64,000 nt of DNA from an uncultured Acidobacteriota bacterium (lineage in GTDB: Bacteria; Acidobacteriota; UBA6911; RPQK01; JAJDTT01), in assembly GCA_951812665.1 (NCBI GenBank), contig CATOST010000014.1, forward strand, positions 1 to 64,000, in the 5' to 3' direction. A program made the translations under genes and the position numbers. Shown here piece by piece: positions 15,962-25,240 of this stretch. Under the pieces are notes generated by a model. That model searched no databases. It was not told where the DNA came from and saw only the letters and a list, made by a program, of their open reading frames with translations. Every line of letters begins with the position of its first letter. Within the stretch, counting starts at the first letter, position 1.

Positions 15962-18759
15962 CCAGCCAGAACCCGGCGCAGGGCCTCACCGGTATAGGAA
16001 CCGCTAAACCCGGCCACGGCTTCCGGCGGACCGGTGCAGACCACGGTGCCGCCGGCTCTTCCTCCGCCGGGTCCCAGGTCGATGATCCAGTCGGCGCTCT
16101 TGACCACCTCCAGATTGTGCTCGATGACGATCACCGTGTTCCCCACCTCCACCAGGCGGTGGAGAATTTCCAGAAGCCTTCTCACGTCCTCGAAGTGAAG
16201 CCCCGTGGTGGGCTCGTCCAGAATGTAGACGGTGTTCCCGGTCGCCCTCCGATTGAGCTCGCTGGCCAGTTTCACCCGTTGGGCCTCTCCTCCCGAAAGG
16301 GTCGTGGCCGGCTGGCCCAGCCGGATGTATCCGAGCCCCACCTCCAACAGGGTGGTCAGGCGGGACTTGATGGTGGGGATGTTCTCCAGGAGTTCGCAGG
16401 CTTCCTCCACCGTCATGCCCAGCACGTCCGAGATGGAGAAGCCGCGGTAGAGAATCGCCCGGGTCTCCCGATTGTACCGGGTGCCGTTGCAGCTCTCGCA
16501 CACCACGTGGACGTCGGGCAGGAAGTTCATCTCGATCTTGCTCAATCCGTTGCCCCGACAGGCTTCACACCGCCCGCCCGACACGTTGAAGCTGAAACGG
16601 CCGGGTTTGTAACCTCGGGAACGGGACTCGGGCAGGAGGGAGAAGAGTTGCCGAATGGGAGTGAAGACGCCGGTGTAGGTGGCCGGGTTCGACCGCGGGG
16701 TACGGCCGATGGGCGACTGGTCGATCTCGATGACCTTGTCCACGTGCTCCAGGCCCCGGATCTCCCGATGGGGCCCCGGCTCCGCAAACGAACCGTAGAG
16801 CTTCCGGCTCAGGGCTCGGTGCAGCACTTCGCTCACCAGAGACGACTTGCCCGAGCCCGAGACGCCCGTCACCAGGACCAGCCGTCCCAGCGGGAAGCTG
16901 ACGTCGATGTCCCGGAGATTGTTGTGGGTCGCGCCCAGGACTTCGATGGACCGGGGCTCTCCGACGTGGCTCCTCTGGGGCGGTTCGATCCGGCGGTTTC
17001 CCCGAAGGTACGACGCGGTCAGGGAGTCGGGGTGGCGCAGAATCTCCTGAAGGCTGCCTGCTGCCACCACCTGACCGCCGTGGCTGGCGGCGCCCGGTCC
17101 CAGGTCGACCACGAAGTCGCCGTTGCGGATGGTCTCCTCGTCGTGCTCCACGATCAGGATCGTGTTCCCCAAGTCCCGGAGTTGGCGCAGGCTGGCCAGC
17201 AGACTCGCCACGTCCCGAGGGTGGAGGCCCACGGAGGGTTCGTCCAGGACGTAGAGGACGCCGCGGAGCCGGGAGCCCACCTGGGTGGCCAGCCGCACCC
17301 GCTGCGCTTCCCCGCCCGAGAGCGAAGCCGCCTTCCGGTCCAGGGTCAGGTAGGAGAGGCCCACTTCCAGCAGAAACCGGACCCGGTGTTGGATCTCGTC
17401 CAGGAGCGGTCCGGCAATAGACTCTTGGCGGGGGCTGAGCCGGATGGCCTCCAGAGCGGGCAGGCACTCGTCCAGCGGCATCCGGCAGTATTCCGAAATG
17501 GAGCTTCCCTGAATGCGCACCGCCCGGCTCTCGGGACGCAGCCGGCTTCCGTCGCAGGCCGGACAATCCCCCTCGACCATGAAGCTGAGGAGCCGCTGCT
17601 TCCTCTTATCGCTTCCCGTGGCCCGGAGTTTCTTCTGAAACCAACGCTCCAACCCCGGGAAGCGCGCCGGATAGGTCAGTTCCCCGTAGCGGAAGAGAAT
17701 CGGTTTATCGAGGCCCGAACGCAGGGCCTTCCAGACGCGATCGGGAACCCGCCGGAGCGGGACTTCGGGATCCAGGGAGTAGTGCTCCAGGAGGGCTCGG
17801 AGCGATTGCCGCAGGAACCGTTTGAGGTCCTGGTCGGGCAGTTCCACCGAGAGGGTATCCACGGTGGCGTCGCGGTCCGGGATCAAGCGCTTCAAATTGA
17901 CTCGAAGCCGAATCCCCAACCCCTCGCACTCGGAGCAGGCGCCGAAACGGCTGTTGAAGGAAAAGCTGCGAGGTTCCAACTCCGGCATGCTGATTCCACA
18001 ACGGACACAGGCGGCCCGTTCCGAGAAGAGAAGATCGGGTCCTCCCCAGGGAGAGAAGGCCACCAACCCGTCGGCCATCTCGACCGCGTGCTGGACCGAA
18101 TTCCGGATTCGGACCCGGGCCTGCTCCAGAACCTGAAGCCGGTCCACGACGATCTCGACCGTGTGGTTCTTCCTCTTGTCCAACTCAGGAGGATCCTCCA
18201 GGTACTCCATGAACCCGTCCACCCGCGCCCGCAGGTATCCCTCCTTCCGGTACCGCTCGAACAACTTCTTGAATTCGCCCTTCCGGTCCCGGACCAACGG
18301 AGCCAGGATCATGCCCCGTTTCCTCGGCGCGTCCGCCAGGATCTGCGAGACGATCTGATCCACCGACTGGCGGGTGATGGGGCGGTCGCAGCGAGGGCAA
18401 CTGGGCGTGCCGATGCTGGAGAAGAGGAGCCGCAGGTAGTCGTAGACTTCGGTGATGGTCCCCACGGTGGAGCGGGGGCTCCGGATGGTGGTCTTCTGCT
18501 CGATGGAGATGGCGGGCGACAACCCTTCGATGGAGTCGACGTCCGGCTTCTCCATCTTCTCCAGGAACTGCCGGGCGTAGGTGGAGAGAGATTCGATGTA
18601 GCGCCGCTGTCCCTCGGCGTAGAGGGTGTCGAAGGCCAGGCTCGACTTTCCCGAGCCGCTGAGACCGGTGATGACGGTGATCCGGTTTCGGGGCAGATCC
18701 AGATCGACGTTCTTCAGGTTATGCTGCCGGGCGCCGCGAACGGAGAGCAGGTCGGTCAC
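15958..18759 (-). CDS. uvrA: Excinuclease ABC subunit A
   Basis: UvrA is the damage-sensing ATPase of nucleotide excision repair, working with UvrB. The 933 residues hold two ABC ATPase modules: Walker [10 protein letters not shown] (about residue 33) and GVSGSGKSS (about residue 634), each with its LSGGEAQRV signature. Zinc modules are visible as [17 protein letters not shown] with a later CSECEGLG, and as CEACRGNG with CESCNGTR. Length is normal. A 156-bp gap with a hairpin separates it from the HtrA-like gene upstream. The downstream glycosyltransferase overlaps it by 4 bp. Confidence 0.97.
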   Translation of the reverse strand: MTDLLSVRGARQHNLKNVDLDLPRNRITVITGLSGSGKSSLAFDTLYAEGQRRYIESLSTYARQFLEKMEKPDVDSIEGLSPAISIEQKTTIRSPRSTVGTITEVYDYLRLLFSSIGTPSCPRCDRPITRQSVDQIVSQILADAPRKRGMILAPLVRDRKGEFKKLFERYRKEGYLRARVDGFMEYLEDPPELDKRKNHTVEIVVDRLQVLEQARVRIRNSVQHAVEMADGLVAFSPWGGPDLLFSERAACVRCGISMPELEPRSFSFNSRFGACSECEGLGIRLRVNLKRLIPDRDATVDTLSVELPDQDLKRFLRQSLRALLEHYSLDPEVPLRRVPDRVWKALRSGLDKPILFRYGELTYPARFPGLERWFQKKLRATGSDKRKQRLLSFMVEGDCPACDGSRLRPESRAVRIQGSSISEYCRMPLDECLPALEAIRLSPRQESIAGPLLDEIQHRVRFLLEVGLSYLTLDRKAASLSGGEAQRVRLATQVGSRLRGVLYVLDEPSVGLHPRDVASLLASLRQLRDLGNTILIVEHDEETIRNGDFVVDLGPGAASHGGQVVAAGSLQEILRHPDSLTASYLRGNRRIEPPQRSHVGEPRSIEVLGATHNNLRDIDVSFPLGRLVLVTGVSGSGKSSLVSEVLHRALSRKLYGSFAEPGPHREIRGLEHVDKVIEIDQSPIGRTPRSNPATYTGVFTPIRQLFSLLPESRSRGYKPGRFSFNVSGGRCEACRGNGLSKIEMNFLPDVHVVCESCNGTRYNRETRAILYRGFSISDVLGMTVEEACELLENIPTIKSRLTTLLEVGLGYIRLGQPATTLSGGEAQRVKLASELNRRATGNTVYILDEPTTGLHFEDVRRLLEILHRLVEVGNTVIVIEHNLEVVKSADWIIDLGPGGGRAGGTVVCTGPPEAVAGFSGSYTGEALRRVLAG

Positions 18760-18852
18760 TGTCTAAGCGAAATCCCAAATTCCATACGATAAATCCCAAA
18801 CGGAAGACCGGAGACTACAGGAGGCCTGATCAGGTCCGCCGCCGGTGGGCCC

Positions 18853-18881
18853 GTAGGGGCGCACTCTGTGGGCGCCCTCTT
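18853..18881. repeat. GTAGGGGCG...CGCCC palindrome
   Basis: The site can fold as GGGGCGCAC/GTGGGCGCCC. The same family occurs at 1005, 46412, 49638 and 56762. Here it lies between the HtrA-like gene and uvrA and might act as a weak terminator or mRNA stabiliser; there is no T-run. Confidence 0.6.
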
Positions 18882-18915
18882 TCGTCCATTGAGGAGCGGC
18901 GTCCATGCCACTTGG

Positions 18916-20364
18916 TCAAGGCAGCCGCAGGCGGTAGGTCCGGAGCTGGCCTCCCCGAAGATAATGCAGAATCAGAAATCCATCCACCCCCGTCTGGGAG
19001 GTCCTGTGCAGATCGACCGCAGATGCCACGGGGTGGCCATTGACCCGGATCAGGATATCTCCGCTACGGAGACCCGCCCGGTAACCGATGCTCTCGATTC
19101 CCACCGATTTCACCCGGAGTCCTCTTTCGATCGGGCCCGAGGCCCCAACCACTGCATCCGGCATCCAGGGATCGACGGCCAGTCCCAGACCGGGTGGAAT
19201 CGGCACCAGCACCCTCTGTAGAAACATCTCCTCGATCAGACGGCCGCCGGCGACGGCGGGCAACTCCAGGCGCCAAGCCAGATGCGAATGCAGAGGGGGT
19301 CTAGGCGCCAAGGTCGCCACGACTTTTCGGGTGACGCCTCCCCCCCGGACCTCCAGATCCAGCCGCGATCCGGGCTCCCTTCGGCGGATGGCCTCCAGAA
19401 GACCCTCCAGCGACGGTGCTTGCCGCTCCGCCACTTTCAACACCACGTCCCCCGACTGGAGTCCGGCCCGCGCCGCCGGGCTTCCGGGCTCGATGCCGTC
19501 GATCTGTGGACCGCCTCCGCCCGCTCTCACGTAGACACCCAACCAACCCGAACGGACGTGACCGTTTCTGGACACCACCTGCCGAGCGGACCGCTGCACC
19601 ATCGACCAGGGGAGCACCCGGCAGCTCAAGCTCCGCCCCAGGGGATGGCGGCTCACGCGAGTCACCAGCCCCAGCACTCGTTGGTCGAGATCCAGCAGAA
19701 ATCCACCCTCCCAGAGGTCCGCCTCAAGGGGCACTTCCCGGGGTCTCAACAGAACCGTCCTTTGGGAGCTCGCCTGCTCCGTTTCCCAGCGGAGAATCTT
19801 GCAGGAGAGAACGTTCCAGCCAGACTCTCCGGCGTAGGCCATGCGGACCTGGTTCGGATTGGCTTCCCTCGGCGCGGGCAGAACCGGCCGAAATGGACCG
19901 GCGTGTTCCAGAACCGCCAGGCTCATCCGTTCGTTCACTCCAACCAGGCGAAGTGGAGCTGGGTCCGCCTCTCCCGATCTCAGAACGATCTCCACGGCAG
20001 GATGGTCCAGATCGATGCCGTGGCTGCCCAGATAGGAAACGATGTGTCCGGAGTCGAGATAGGCACCTTCCAGAAGGACGGTCTCGTGCACCTGGACCTG
20101 GGGCAGCATCCCGTCCTGGAAGACGACGCCGTGGAATCGACGTCCCATGGAGAGCCGGACCATGGAATCCTGGAGCGGTTCGGATGGTGCGGCCTCGGCA
20201 GCGGCAGCACTGGCCAACGCCAGCACCACCAACACCACGGCCGTCGCGGCAGCCGGAGGACGGGTGAGCCGTTTCAAGGTATTCCGGAGTCTGCTGGCGC
20301 CGAATAAGTTGGAGACCATGAGATCGAAACGAACCACAAGCGTCCGCAAACACAAATTCCTCAC
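18916..20364 (-). CDS. HtrA-like two-PDZ protein, protease site degenerate
   Basis: This envelope protein has 482 residues. A membrane-anchor or signal segment covers about residues 38-60. Residues 65-265 align in layout with a trypsin-like HtrA domain (GHIVSYLGSHG at the catalytic-His region, NERMSLAVLEH at the Asp region), but the expected histidine, aspartate and GNSGGP serine motif are absent; the serine region reads LWEGGFLLDLDQRVLG. Two PDZ domains follow, at about 270-360 (GWLGVYVRAG...GSPAARAGLQSGDVVLKV) and 390-480 (GYRAGLRSGDILIRVNG). It is third in the operon after an ECF sigma factor and its anti-sigma factor, so it probably senses or tunes envelope stress without cutting. Confidence 0.75.
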   Translation of the reverse strand: MRNLCLRTLVVRFDLMVSNLFGASRLRNTLKRLTRPPAAATAVVLVVLALASAAAAEAAPSEPLQDSMVRLSMGRRFHGVVFQDGMLPQVQVHETVLLEGAYLDSGHIVSYLGSHGIDLDHPAVEIVLRSGEADPAPLRLVGVNERMSLAVLEHAGPFRPVLPAPREANPNQVRMAYAGESGWNVLSCKILRWETEQASSQRTVLLRPREVPLEADLWEGGFLLDLDQRVLGLVTRVSRHPLGRSLSCRVLPWSMVQRSARQVVSRNGHVRSGWLGVYVRAGGGGPQIDGIEPGSPAARAGLQSGDVVLKVAERQAPSLEGLLEAIRRREPGSRLDLEVRGGGVTRKVVATLAPRPPLHSHLAWRLELPAVAGGRLIEEMFLQRVLVPIPPGLGLAVDPWMPDAVVGASGPIERGLRVKSVGIESIGYRAGLRSGDILIRVNGHPVASAVDLHRTSQTGVDGFLILHYLRGGQLRTYRLRLP

Positions 20365-20396
20365 CGGGGGAACGATGAAAAACTCGGGTCAGACTC

Positions 20397-20951
20397 CTAG
20401 TGGCTGACCCGTTGCCAGTAGAGTCCGTGATGCAGATCGCTGGTGCGGACCTGGACGGTGCGAGGCACCCGCACCAGAACCGGCGTTCCGGAGGAGTCTT
20501 CCACGCGGAGCTCGATATAGGAGGAGGACACCGGCTGGTCATCTTTGACCCAACGATGAAGGTTGTCTCGCTGGGAGCGGTTCCGGACCCGATCCCGGGA
20601 ACTCTCCGACCGCCGCGACTCCACGACCCCGCCTTCACCGCCGCTGGAGAATTCCGCCGGTTCGGTCGGAACCAAGGCTCCGCTGGTCACGAACAGCATC
20701 ACCGAAGCCAACCCCCCCAGAAGGAGGCGTCCCAAATCACCGCCGGACATGGAGCTTCCCGCGATCTTGCGGTAGAAGTCCGGCGGCGCTTTCACCCCCT
20801 GTCTGAGCGAGCGATTCATTTTCTCCAGGCCCGCAAGATCCTCATACAGTCCGCGGCAACCGGAGCACTCATGAAGGTGAGCCAAGACCCTGGCTTCCTG
20901 GACGTTCGTCCCCTCGTCCAGCAGCTTTTCTTCGATCTCCCGGCAGTTCAT
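20397..20951 (-). CDS. Zinc-finger anti-sigma factor
   Basis: This is a 184-residue single-pass membrane anti-sigma factor. The N-terminal cytosolic domain has the ZAS zinc motif (HLHECSGC at about residues 25-32), a hydrophobic segment follows at about 72-95 (LGRLLLGGLASVMLFVTSGALV), and the rest is probably periplasmic. It should hold the sigma factor inactive at the membrane. It overlaps the sigma gene by 4 bp (20948-20951), the usual coupling that keeps the two at equal dose. Confidence 0.88.
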   Translation of the reverse strand: MNCREIEEKLLDEGTNVQEARVLAHLHECSGCRGLYEDLAGLEKMNRSLRQGVKAPPDFYRKIAGSSMSGGDLGRLLLGGLASVMLFVTSGALVPTEPAEFSSGGEGGVVESRRSESSRDRVRNRSQRDNLHRWVKDDQPVSSSYIELRVEDSSGTPVLVRVPRTVQVRTSDLHHGLYWQRVSH

Positions 20952-21532
20952 AGAAATCTGGAAAGCTTGTCTCGAAGCAGCCGCTTGGCCCGGTGGAGCC
21001 TCGACTTGACGGTCCCCACCGAAAGGTTCAACACGGTCCCCGTTTCCTGCAGCGACAGCTCCTGGACCTCCTTGAGAACGAAGACCAGGCGATAGCGCGG
21101 GGGCAACGAGTCGATGGCGGTACGCAGCAACCGAGCCTTCTCCTTGCTGCTCAGATTGGCTTCGGGTGAAGGCCGGCCGTCGCTGACCTGGATTTCCATT
21201 TCTCCCTGTTCGGAGTTGCCGAAGAGCCGCTGGGTCAGAAAGAAACCCCGGCGCTTTCTCCGCCGCATCTCGTCCAGGGTGAGGTTGGTGGCAATCTTGT
21301 AGATCCAGGTCGAGAACCGGTAGTTGCCCTTGTACCGGTGAGCATGGCGGAAGACTCGGATGAAGGTTTCCTGCGAGATGTCCACCGCCTGATCGTAGTC
21401 GCGGATGAGATTGTAGATGTAGTTGACCAACCGGTCTTGGTAGCGGTCTACCAGGATCTGAAAAGCGTATTCATCGCCCTTCAGGTAGGCGACGATGAGA
21501 GCATTGTCGGCAAATGTCAGAGTGGTGGTCAA
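20948..21532 (-). CDS. ECF sigma-70 family factor (sigma-24 type)
   Basis: This is an extracytoplasmic-function sigma factor of 194 residues. Region 2 carries DQAVDISQETFIRVFRHAHRYKG and STWIYKIATN; region 4 ends LSLQETGTVLNLSVGTVKSR with HRAKRLLRD, a clear helix-turn-helix. It directs RNA polymerase to envelope-stress promoters. The start is TTG at 21532 with an AGGGAGG ribosome site at 21541-21547. A GGAACAA motif upstream suggests it transcribes its own operon (sigma, anti-sigma, HtrA-like protein). Confidence 0.93.
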   Translation of the reverse strand: MTTTLTFADNALIVAYLKGDEYAFQILVDRYQDRLVNYIYNLIRDYDQAVDISQETFIRVFRHAHRYKGNYRFSTWIYKIATNLTLDEMRRRKRRGFFLTQRLFGNSEQGEMEIQVSDGRPSPEANLSSKEKARLLRTAIDSLPPRYRLVFVLKEVQELSLQETGTVLNLSVGTVKSRLHRAKRLLRDKLSRFL

Positions 21533-21554
21533 TTTTTCAACCTCCCTTTCTAAC

Positions 21555-21583
21555 TAAGACGGCAGAATTGGCCGATTTGTTCC
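21555..21583 (-). promoter_or_regulatory. Candidate ECF autoregulatory promoter
   Basis: On the minus strand a GGAACAA (21583-21577) lies 17 bp before TCTTA (21559-21555), close to the GGAACTT and TC-rich elements used by sigma-E-type factors. It is 23 bp ahead of the sigma gene's start codon, leaving room for a short leader with the ribosome site. Confidence 0.5.
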
Positions 21584-21767
21584 AACTAATTTTCATCTTG
21601 GGTTGAATTCTTGCTTTTTAGAGGTTCCCCCAATAGGAGGGGGACTTGGAAGGTTGACGTTCTAATCGCCCCCGCCACGATTATTCCGTTCGCTGGTCGG
21701 TGCATTGTTACAGTGGAGTTCGGCGGCAAGAAAGCCACTCCCAGTGGGCGACAAGAAGTCACCCCTC

Positions 21768-24362
21768 CTACTTGGCTTCGTACCAGGATCGTCCCGTGGC
21801 CATGTCCACCTTCAGCGGCACTTGCAGGGAAGCCGCCCCTTCCATGTTTTCCCGGACCAGTTCCCGGACTTCCTCCATCTCCGCTTCCCGCACCTCCACC
21901 ACCAGCTCGTCGTGAACCTGAAGGATGAGCCTGCTGGAGAGCCCTCTCCGGGAGAGGGCCCGGTGGGTCGAGACCATGGCCATCTTGATCAGGTCCGCGG
22001 CCGTGCCCTGGATGGGGGCGTTGATGGCGGTCCGCTCGCCGAAGCTCCTGAGGTTCCAGTTATTGCTCTTGAGCTCCGGAATCTGGCGGATACGACCGAA
22101 AAGGGTTCGTACGTAGCCCGTCTTGTAGGCCTCGGCGAGCGTCGCTTCCGACCAGCGCTTGACGCCCTGGTAACGTTCGAAGTACTCGTCGATGAGACGC
22201 TTGGCCTCCCACCGTCCGATCTCCAGATTCTGGGCCAGGCCGAAGGCGCTGACCCCGTAGAGGATCCCGAAATTGATGATCTTGGCGTAGCGGCGCCGTT
22301 CCCGGGGACTCAGGTCGGTGCGCTCCCCCAGGACTTCGGCGGCGGTCCGCTCGTGGATGTCCTCTTCCTGGAGGAAGGCCTCCACCAGGACGGGATCCTC
22401 GGACAGGTGGGCCATGACTCGAAGCTCGATCTGGGAGTAGTCGGCTGCCAGCAGCCGATACCCCTCCTCGGCCACGAAGGCTCGCCGGATCTGCCGGCCC
22501 AGGTCGGTCTTGATGGGGATGTTCTGGAGGTTGGGGTCGCTGGAAGAGAGGCGCCCCGTCGCCGCCACCATCTGGTTGTAGGAAGTATGGATCCTGCCGG
22601 AATCGGGGTCGACCAGTCCGGACAGAGCGTCCAGGTAGGTGTTCTTCAGCTTCGCCTGCTCCCGGTACTCGAGGACGCGACCGGCGATCTCGTGCTCGCC
22701 GGCCAGCCGCTGCAGCACCTCGACTCCGGTGGAGAAGTGTTTCGCCTTGGGCGTCTTCTTGGGCGGAGGGAGTCCCAGTTTCTCGAACAGGATCGTCCCC
22801 AACTGCTTGGGGGAGTTGAGGTTGAACTTCTCGCCGGCCAGTTCGGTGATGCGGTCCGCCAGGACCTGGATCTCCCGGCCCATCTGGCGGGACATGTCCT
22901 GGAGCATTTCGCGGCTCACTTTCACGCCGGCCGCTTCCATGTCGGCCAGCACCTGCACCAGGGGAATCTCCACGTCGACGAGCAGATCCTCCAACCCGTG
23001 GGTCCTCACCTCCGCCTCCAGCACCCGGAAGAGCCGAAGGGTCAGGTCGGCCGACCGGGCCAGCAGCTCCTCCTCGTCCGGGAAGAGGCCCGCTTCGGAC
23101 TCGCTCAGCCGGGTCTGGAGACGCTGGGTCGCCAGACGCTTCAAAGAGAAGTCGTTCTGGTTGGGAGTCAACAGGTAGGCCATGAGCCGGGTATCGGCGA
23201 ACTCGGACGTCAGCTGCCACCCCCGGGTCCGAGCCAGCAGGAGCAAGGATTTCAAATCGTGGATGATCCACCGTTTGGGCCGATTCAGGAGGGAGAGGAG
23301 GCGGTTGGAGCCTCCCTCCAGCAGATCCCCAACCAGGTGGATCCCATGACCCTGGCCCGTCGAGACACCGACGCCCCGGACCGGCGCCGTCCCTTTGTTG
23401 CCGGGAAGCAGCGCCAGGGCGGCCTCGGCGCCCTCCAGCCGGGTCAGAAGGTGGTCGAACTGCGAGACGCTCTCGAACCGCTCGTATTCACCGCCGGCCG
23501 TCTCCGGTTCCGGCAGGAACTCCTCCAGCAAGCGGGTAAAGTTCAGCTCCAGGAAGAGCTTCCGAGCCTCGGCCGGATCCGGTTCCGCGACCCTGAGCGT
23601 CTCCAGGTCCAGATCCAGCGGAATCCGGTCGTACATGGTCACCAGTTCGCGGCTCTGCCGGACCACCGCTTCGTTCTGCTGGAGACTCTCCCGATAGGTC
23701 TTGCGCCGGACCTCGTCCCTGTGGGCCAGCAGGTTGTCCAGATCCCCGTAGCTCCGGAGCAGCAGCACGGCGCCTTTCTGGCCGATTCCCTTGGCCCCCG
23801 GGATGTTGTCGGAGGTGTCGCCGACCAGACTCAGAAGGTCGCCCAGTTGGTGAGGCCCGACTCCGAACTTCTTCTCCACCTTGGCCGCGTCGAACCGGGT
23901 CATGGTCCGGGTATCGAGAATGGTCACGCCCGAGTCCACGATCTGGAACAGGTCCTTGTCGACGGTGACGATGACCACCTCCAGACCCTTTTCTCCGGCC
24001 TGCCGGGTGACGGTGGCGATGATGTCGTCCGCCTCGTATCCCGGGTGGGAGAGCATGGGCACCCGAAAGACCCCGCACACCCGATGGAGATAGGGGATCT
24101 GACGTGACAGATCCTCCGGCATGGGAGGCCGGGTCGCCTTGTAGTCGGGAAACTGTTGGTGCCGAACCGTGGGCCCGGGAAGATCCATGGCCACGGCCAG
24201 ATAGTCCGGCTTCTCTTCCTCGACCAGCTTGCGCAGCATGCTGGTGAACCCGAAGACGGCGCCGGTGGGAAACCCCTCCCGGTTGGTCAACCTCCGGATG
24301 GCGTAGTAGGCCCGGTAGAACTGGGACATGCCGTCGATGATGTAGAGGCGTGGAGCCGGCAC
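21768..24362 (-). CDS. polA: DNA polymerase I
   Basis: PolA fills gaps and removes RNA primers. The 864 residues have a 5'-nuclease domain at about 1-290 (LYIIDGMSQFYRAYYAI, YEADDIIAT, LVGDTSDNIPGAKGIGQKGA), a degenerate 3'-5' exonuclease domain at about 300-480, and the polymerase domain to the end (YNQMVAATGRLSSSDPNLQNIP, AADYSQIELRVMAHLS, QVHDELVVE). In the exonuclease domain the DxE metal motif expected near its first strand is absent (ALALLPGNKG), so proofreading is probably lost, as in Taq-type enzymes. The start ATG is at 24362. The 3' end runs up to a short palindrome cluster at 21720-21775. Confidence 0.96.
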   Translation of the reverse strand: MPAPRLYIIDGMSQFYRAYYAIRRLTNREGFPTGAVFGFTSMLRKLVEEEKPDYLAVAMDLPGPTVRHQQFPDYKATRPPMPEDLSRQIPYLHRVCGVFRVPMLSHPGYEADDIIATVTRQAGEKGLEVVIVTVDKDLFQIVDSGVTILDTRTMTRFDAAKVEKKFGVGPHQLGDLLSLVGDTSDNIPGAKGIGQKGAVLLLRSYGDLDNLLAHRDEVRRKTYRESLQQNEAVVRQSRELVTMYDRIPLDLDLETLRVAEPDPAEARKLFLELNFTRLLEEFLPEPETAGGEYERFESVSQFDHLLTRLEGAEAALALLPGNKGTAPVRGVGVSTGQGHGIHLVGDLLEGGSNRLLSLLNRPKRWIIHDLKSLLLLARTRGWQLTSEFADTRLMAYLLTPNQNDFSLKRLATQRLQTRLSESEAGLFPDEEELLARSADLTLRLFRVLEAEVRTHGLEDLLVDVEIPLVQVLADMEAAGVKVSREMLQDMSRQMGREIQVLADRITELAGEKFNLNSPKQLGTILFEKLGLPPPKKTPKAKHFSTGVEVLQRLAGEHEIAGRVLEYREQAKLKNTYLDALSGLVDPDSGRIHTSYNQMVAATGRLSSSDPNLQNIPIKTDLGRQIRRAFVAEEGYRLLAADYSQIELRVMAHLSEDPVLVEAFLQEEDIHERTAAEVLGERTDLSPRERRRYAKIINFGILYGVSAFGLAQNLEIGRWEAKRLIDEYFERYQGVKRWSEATLAEAYKTGYVRTLFGRIRQIPELKSNNWNLRSFGERTAINAPIQGTAADLIKMAMVSTHRALSRRGLSSRLILQVHDELVVEVREAEMEEVRELVRENMEGAASLQVPLKVDMATGRSWYEAK

Positions 24363-24508
24363 AACTTTTCGATTTTATCAGCCGACAGCAGAATTCGTCG
24401 CGTCATCCCTCCCGCGCCGGGTCCCGGTGGAGGCTGACGAAGGGACGAGCTCGAGGGTCGTCCCCACGTCGCAACAATTCTTGCCGGGGGGACGGTCCGT
24501 CCCTTACG

Positions 24509-25240
24509 ATGGCTTCCATGTCCGCGCTGGCTTGCGTGAATGCGATCTGGCGGGTCCCACTCATCCTGTCACTCACCGCCATCATGGCGTCGCTGAGCCT
24601 GATTCTGTCAGTGGCCGACGAGGGGGGGAAACGGCAGAGTTGGTGTGCGCGATCCTGGAGCCGGATGATCCTGGGAATCGCACGGGTTCAGGTCCAGGTT
24701 CGAGGACTGGAGAAGCTTGACCCTGGGGGCGCTTACGTCTTCGCCGCCAACCACCTGAGCATGTTCGACGTCTTTGCCTTCCTGGGCCGAATTCCCTTCG
24801 ACTTCAGGTTCGTGGCCAAGGCTTCTCTGTTCTACTGGCCGTTTCTGGGCTGGCATCTGAAGCGAACCGGCCACATCCGCGTGGATCGCCGGCGTCCCCG
24901 GCAGACGCTGCGGGCCTTCCGGGCCGCGGGCAGCCAGATCCGTTCCGGTGTCTCCATGGTCATCTTTCCCGAGGGCACGCGGACCTGGGGCAAAAAGGTC
25001 GCTCCCTTCAAGCGGGGAAGCTTCCTGTTGGCGCGCCAGACGGGCGCGTCCATCGTCCCCGTCACCATCGTGGGATCCCACCGCCGTCTGCCCCGCGGAT
25101 CGGTGTTGATCCGACCGGGAAGGATGGAGATGATCATCCACGAGCCGATCCCAAAGGGTCGGTACCGGAAACTGAAGCTCGACGTCCTGGCCGGACAGGT
25201 CCGGCGGACCATCGTCGAGAGCTACCAGCAGGTCGGGTGA
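24509..25240 (+). CDS. plsC: 1-acyl-glycerol-3-phosphate acyltransferase (PlsC-like)
   Basis: This membrane-associated acyltransferase is expected to transfer an acyl chain to lysophosphatidic acid to give phosphatidic acid. It has the NHLSMFD motif (catalytic His and Asp, about residue 77) and FPEGTRTWG (about residue 156), the two hallmark blocks of the family. One hydrophobic segment lies at residues 9-33. The start is ATG 24509 (an in-frame ATG at 24518 is possible); the longer frame from 24350 overlaps polA and is not family-like. Length is 243 residues. It is followed without a gap by the M24 peptidase. Confidence 0.88.
   Translation: MASMSALACVNAIWRVPLILSLTAIMASLSLILSVADEGGKRQSWCARSWSRMILGIARVQVQVRGLEKLDPGGAYVFAANHLSMFDVFAFLGRIPFDFRFVAKASLFYWPFLGWHLKRTGHIRVDRRRPRQTLRAFRAAGSQIRSGVSMVIFPEGTRTWGKKVAPFKRGSFLLARQTGASIVPVTIVGSHRRLPRGSVLIRPGRMEMIIHEPIPKGRYRKLKLDVLAGQVRRTIVESYQQVG

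Noticed and set aside
14451..15989. A 512-codon minus-strand frame overlapping the GT87-like gene
   Set aside because: Proline- and arginine-rich shadow; the adjacent frame has helices and family motifs and a 4-bp overlap with uvrA.
16117..18792. An 891-codon open frame antisense to uvrA
   Set aside because: Shadow of a G+C-rich gene; the minus strand encodes a full UvrA with all motifs, and the antisense translation is rich in Gly, Arg, Asp and His without any family pattern.
21705..24107. An 800-codon open frame antisense to polA
   Set aside because: The same effect; the opposite strand encodes complete DNA polymerase I.
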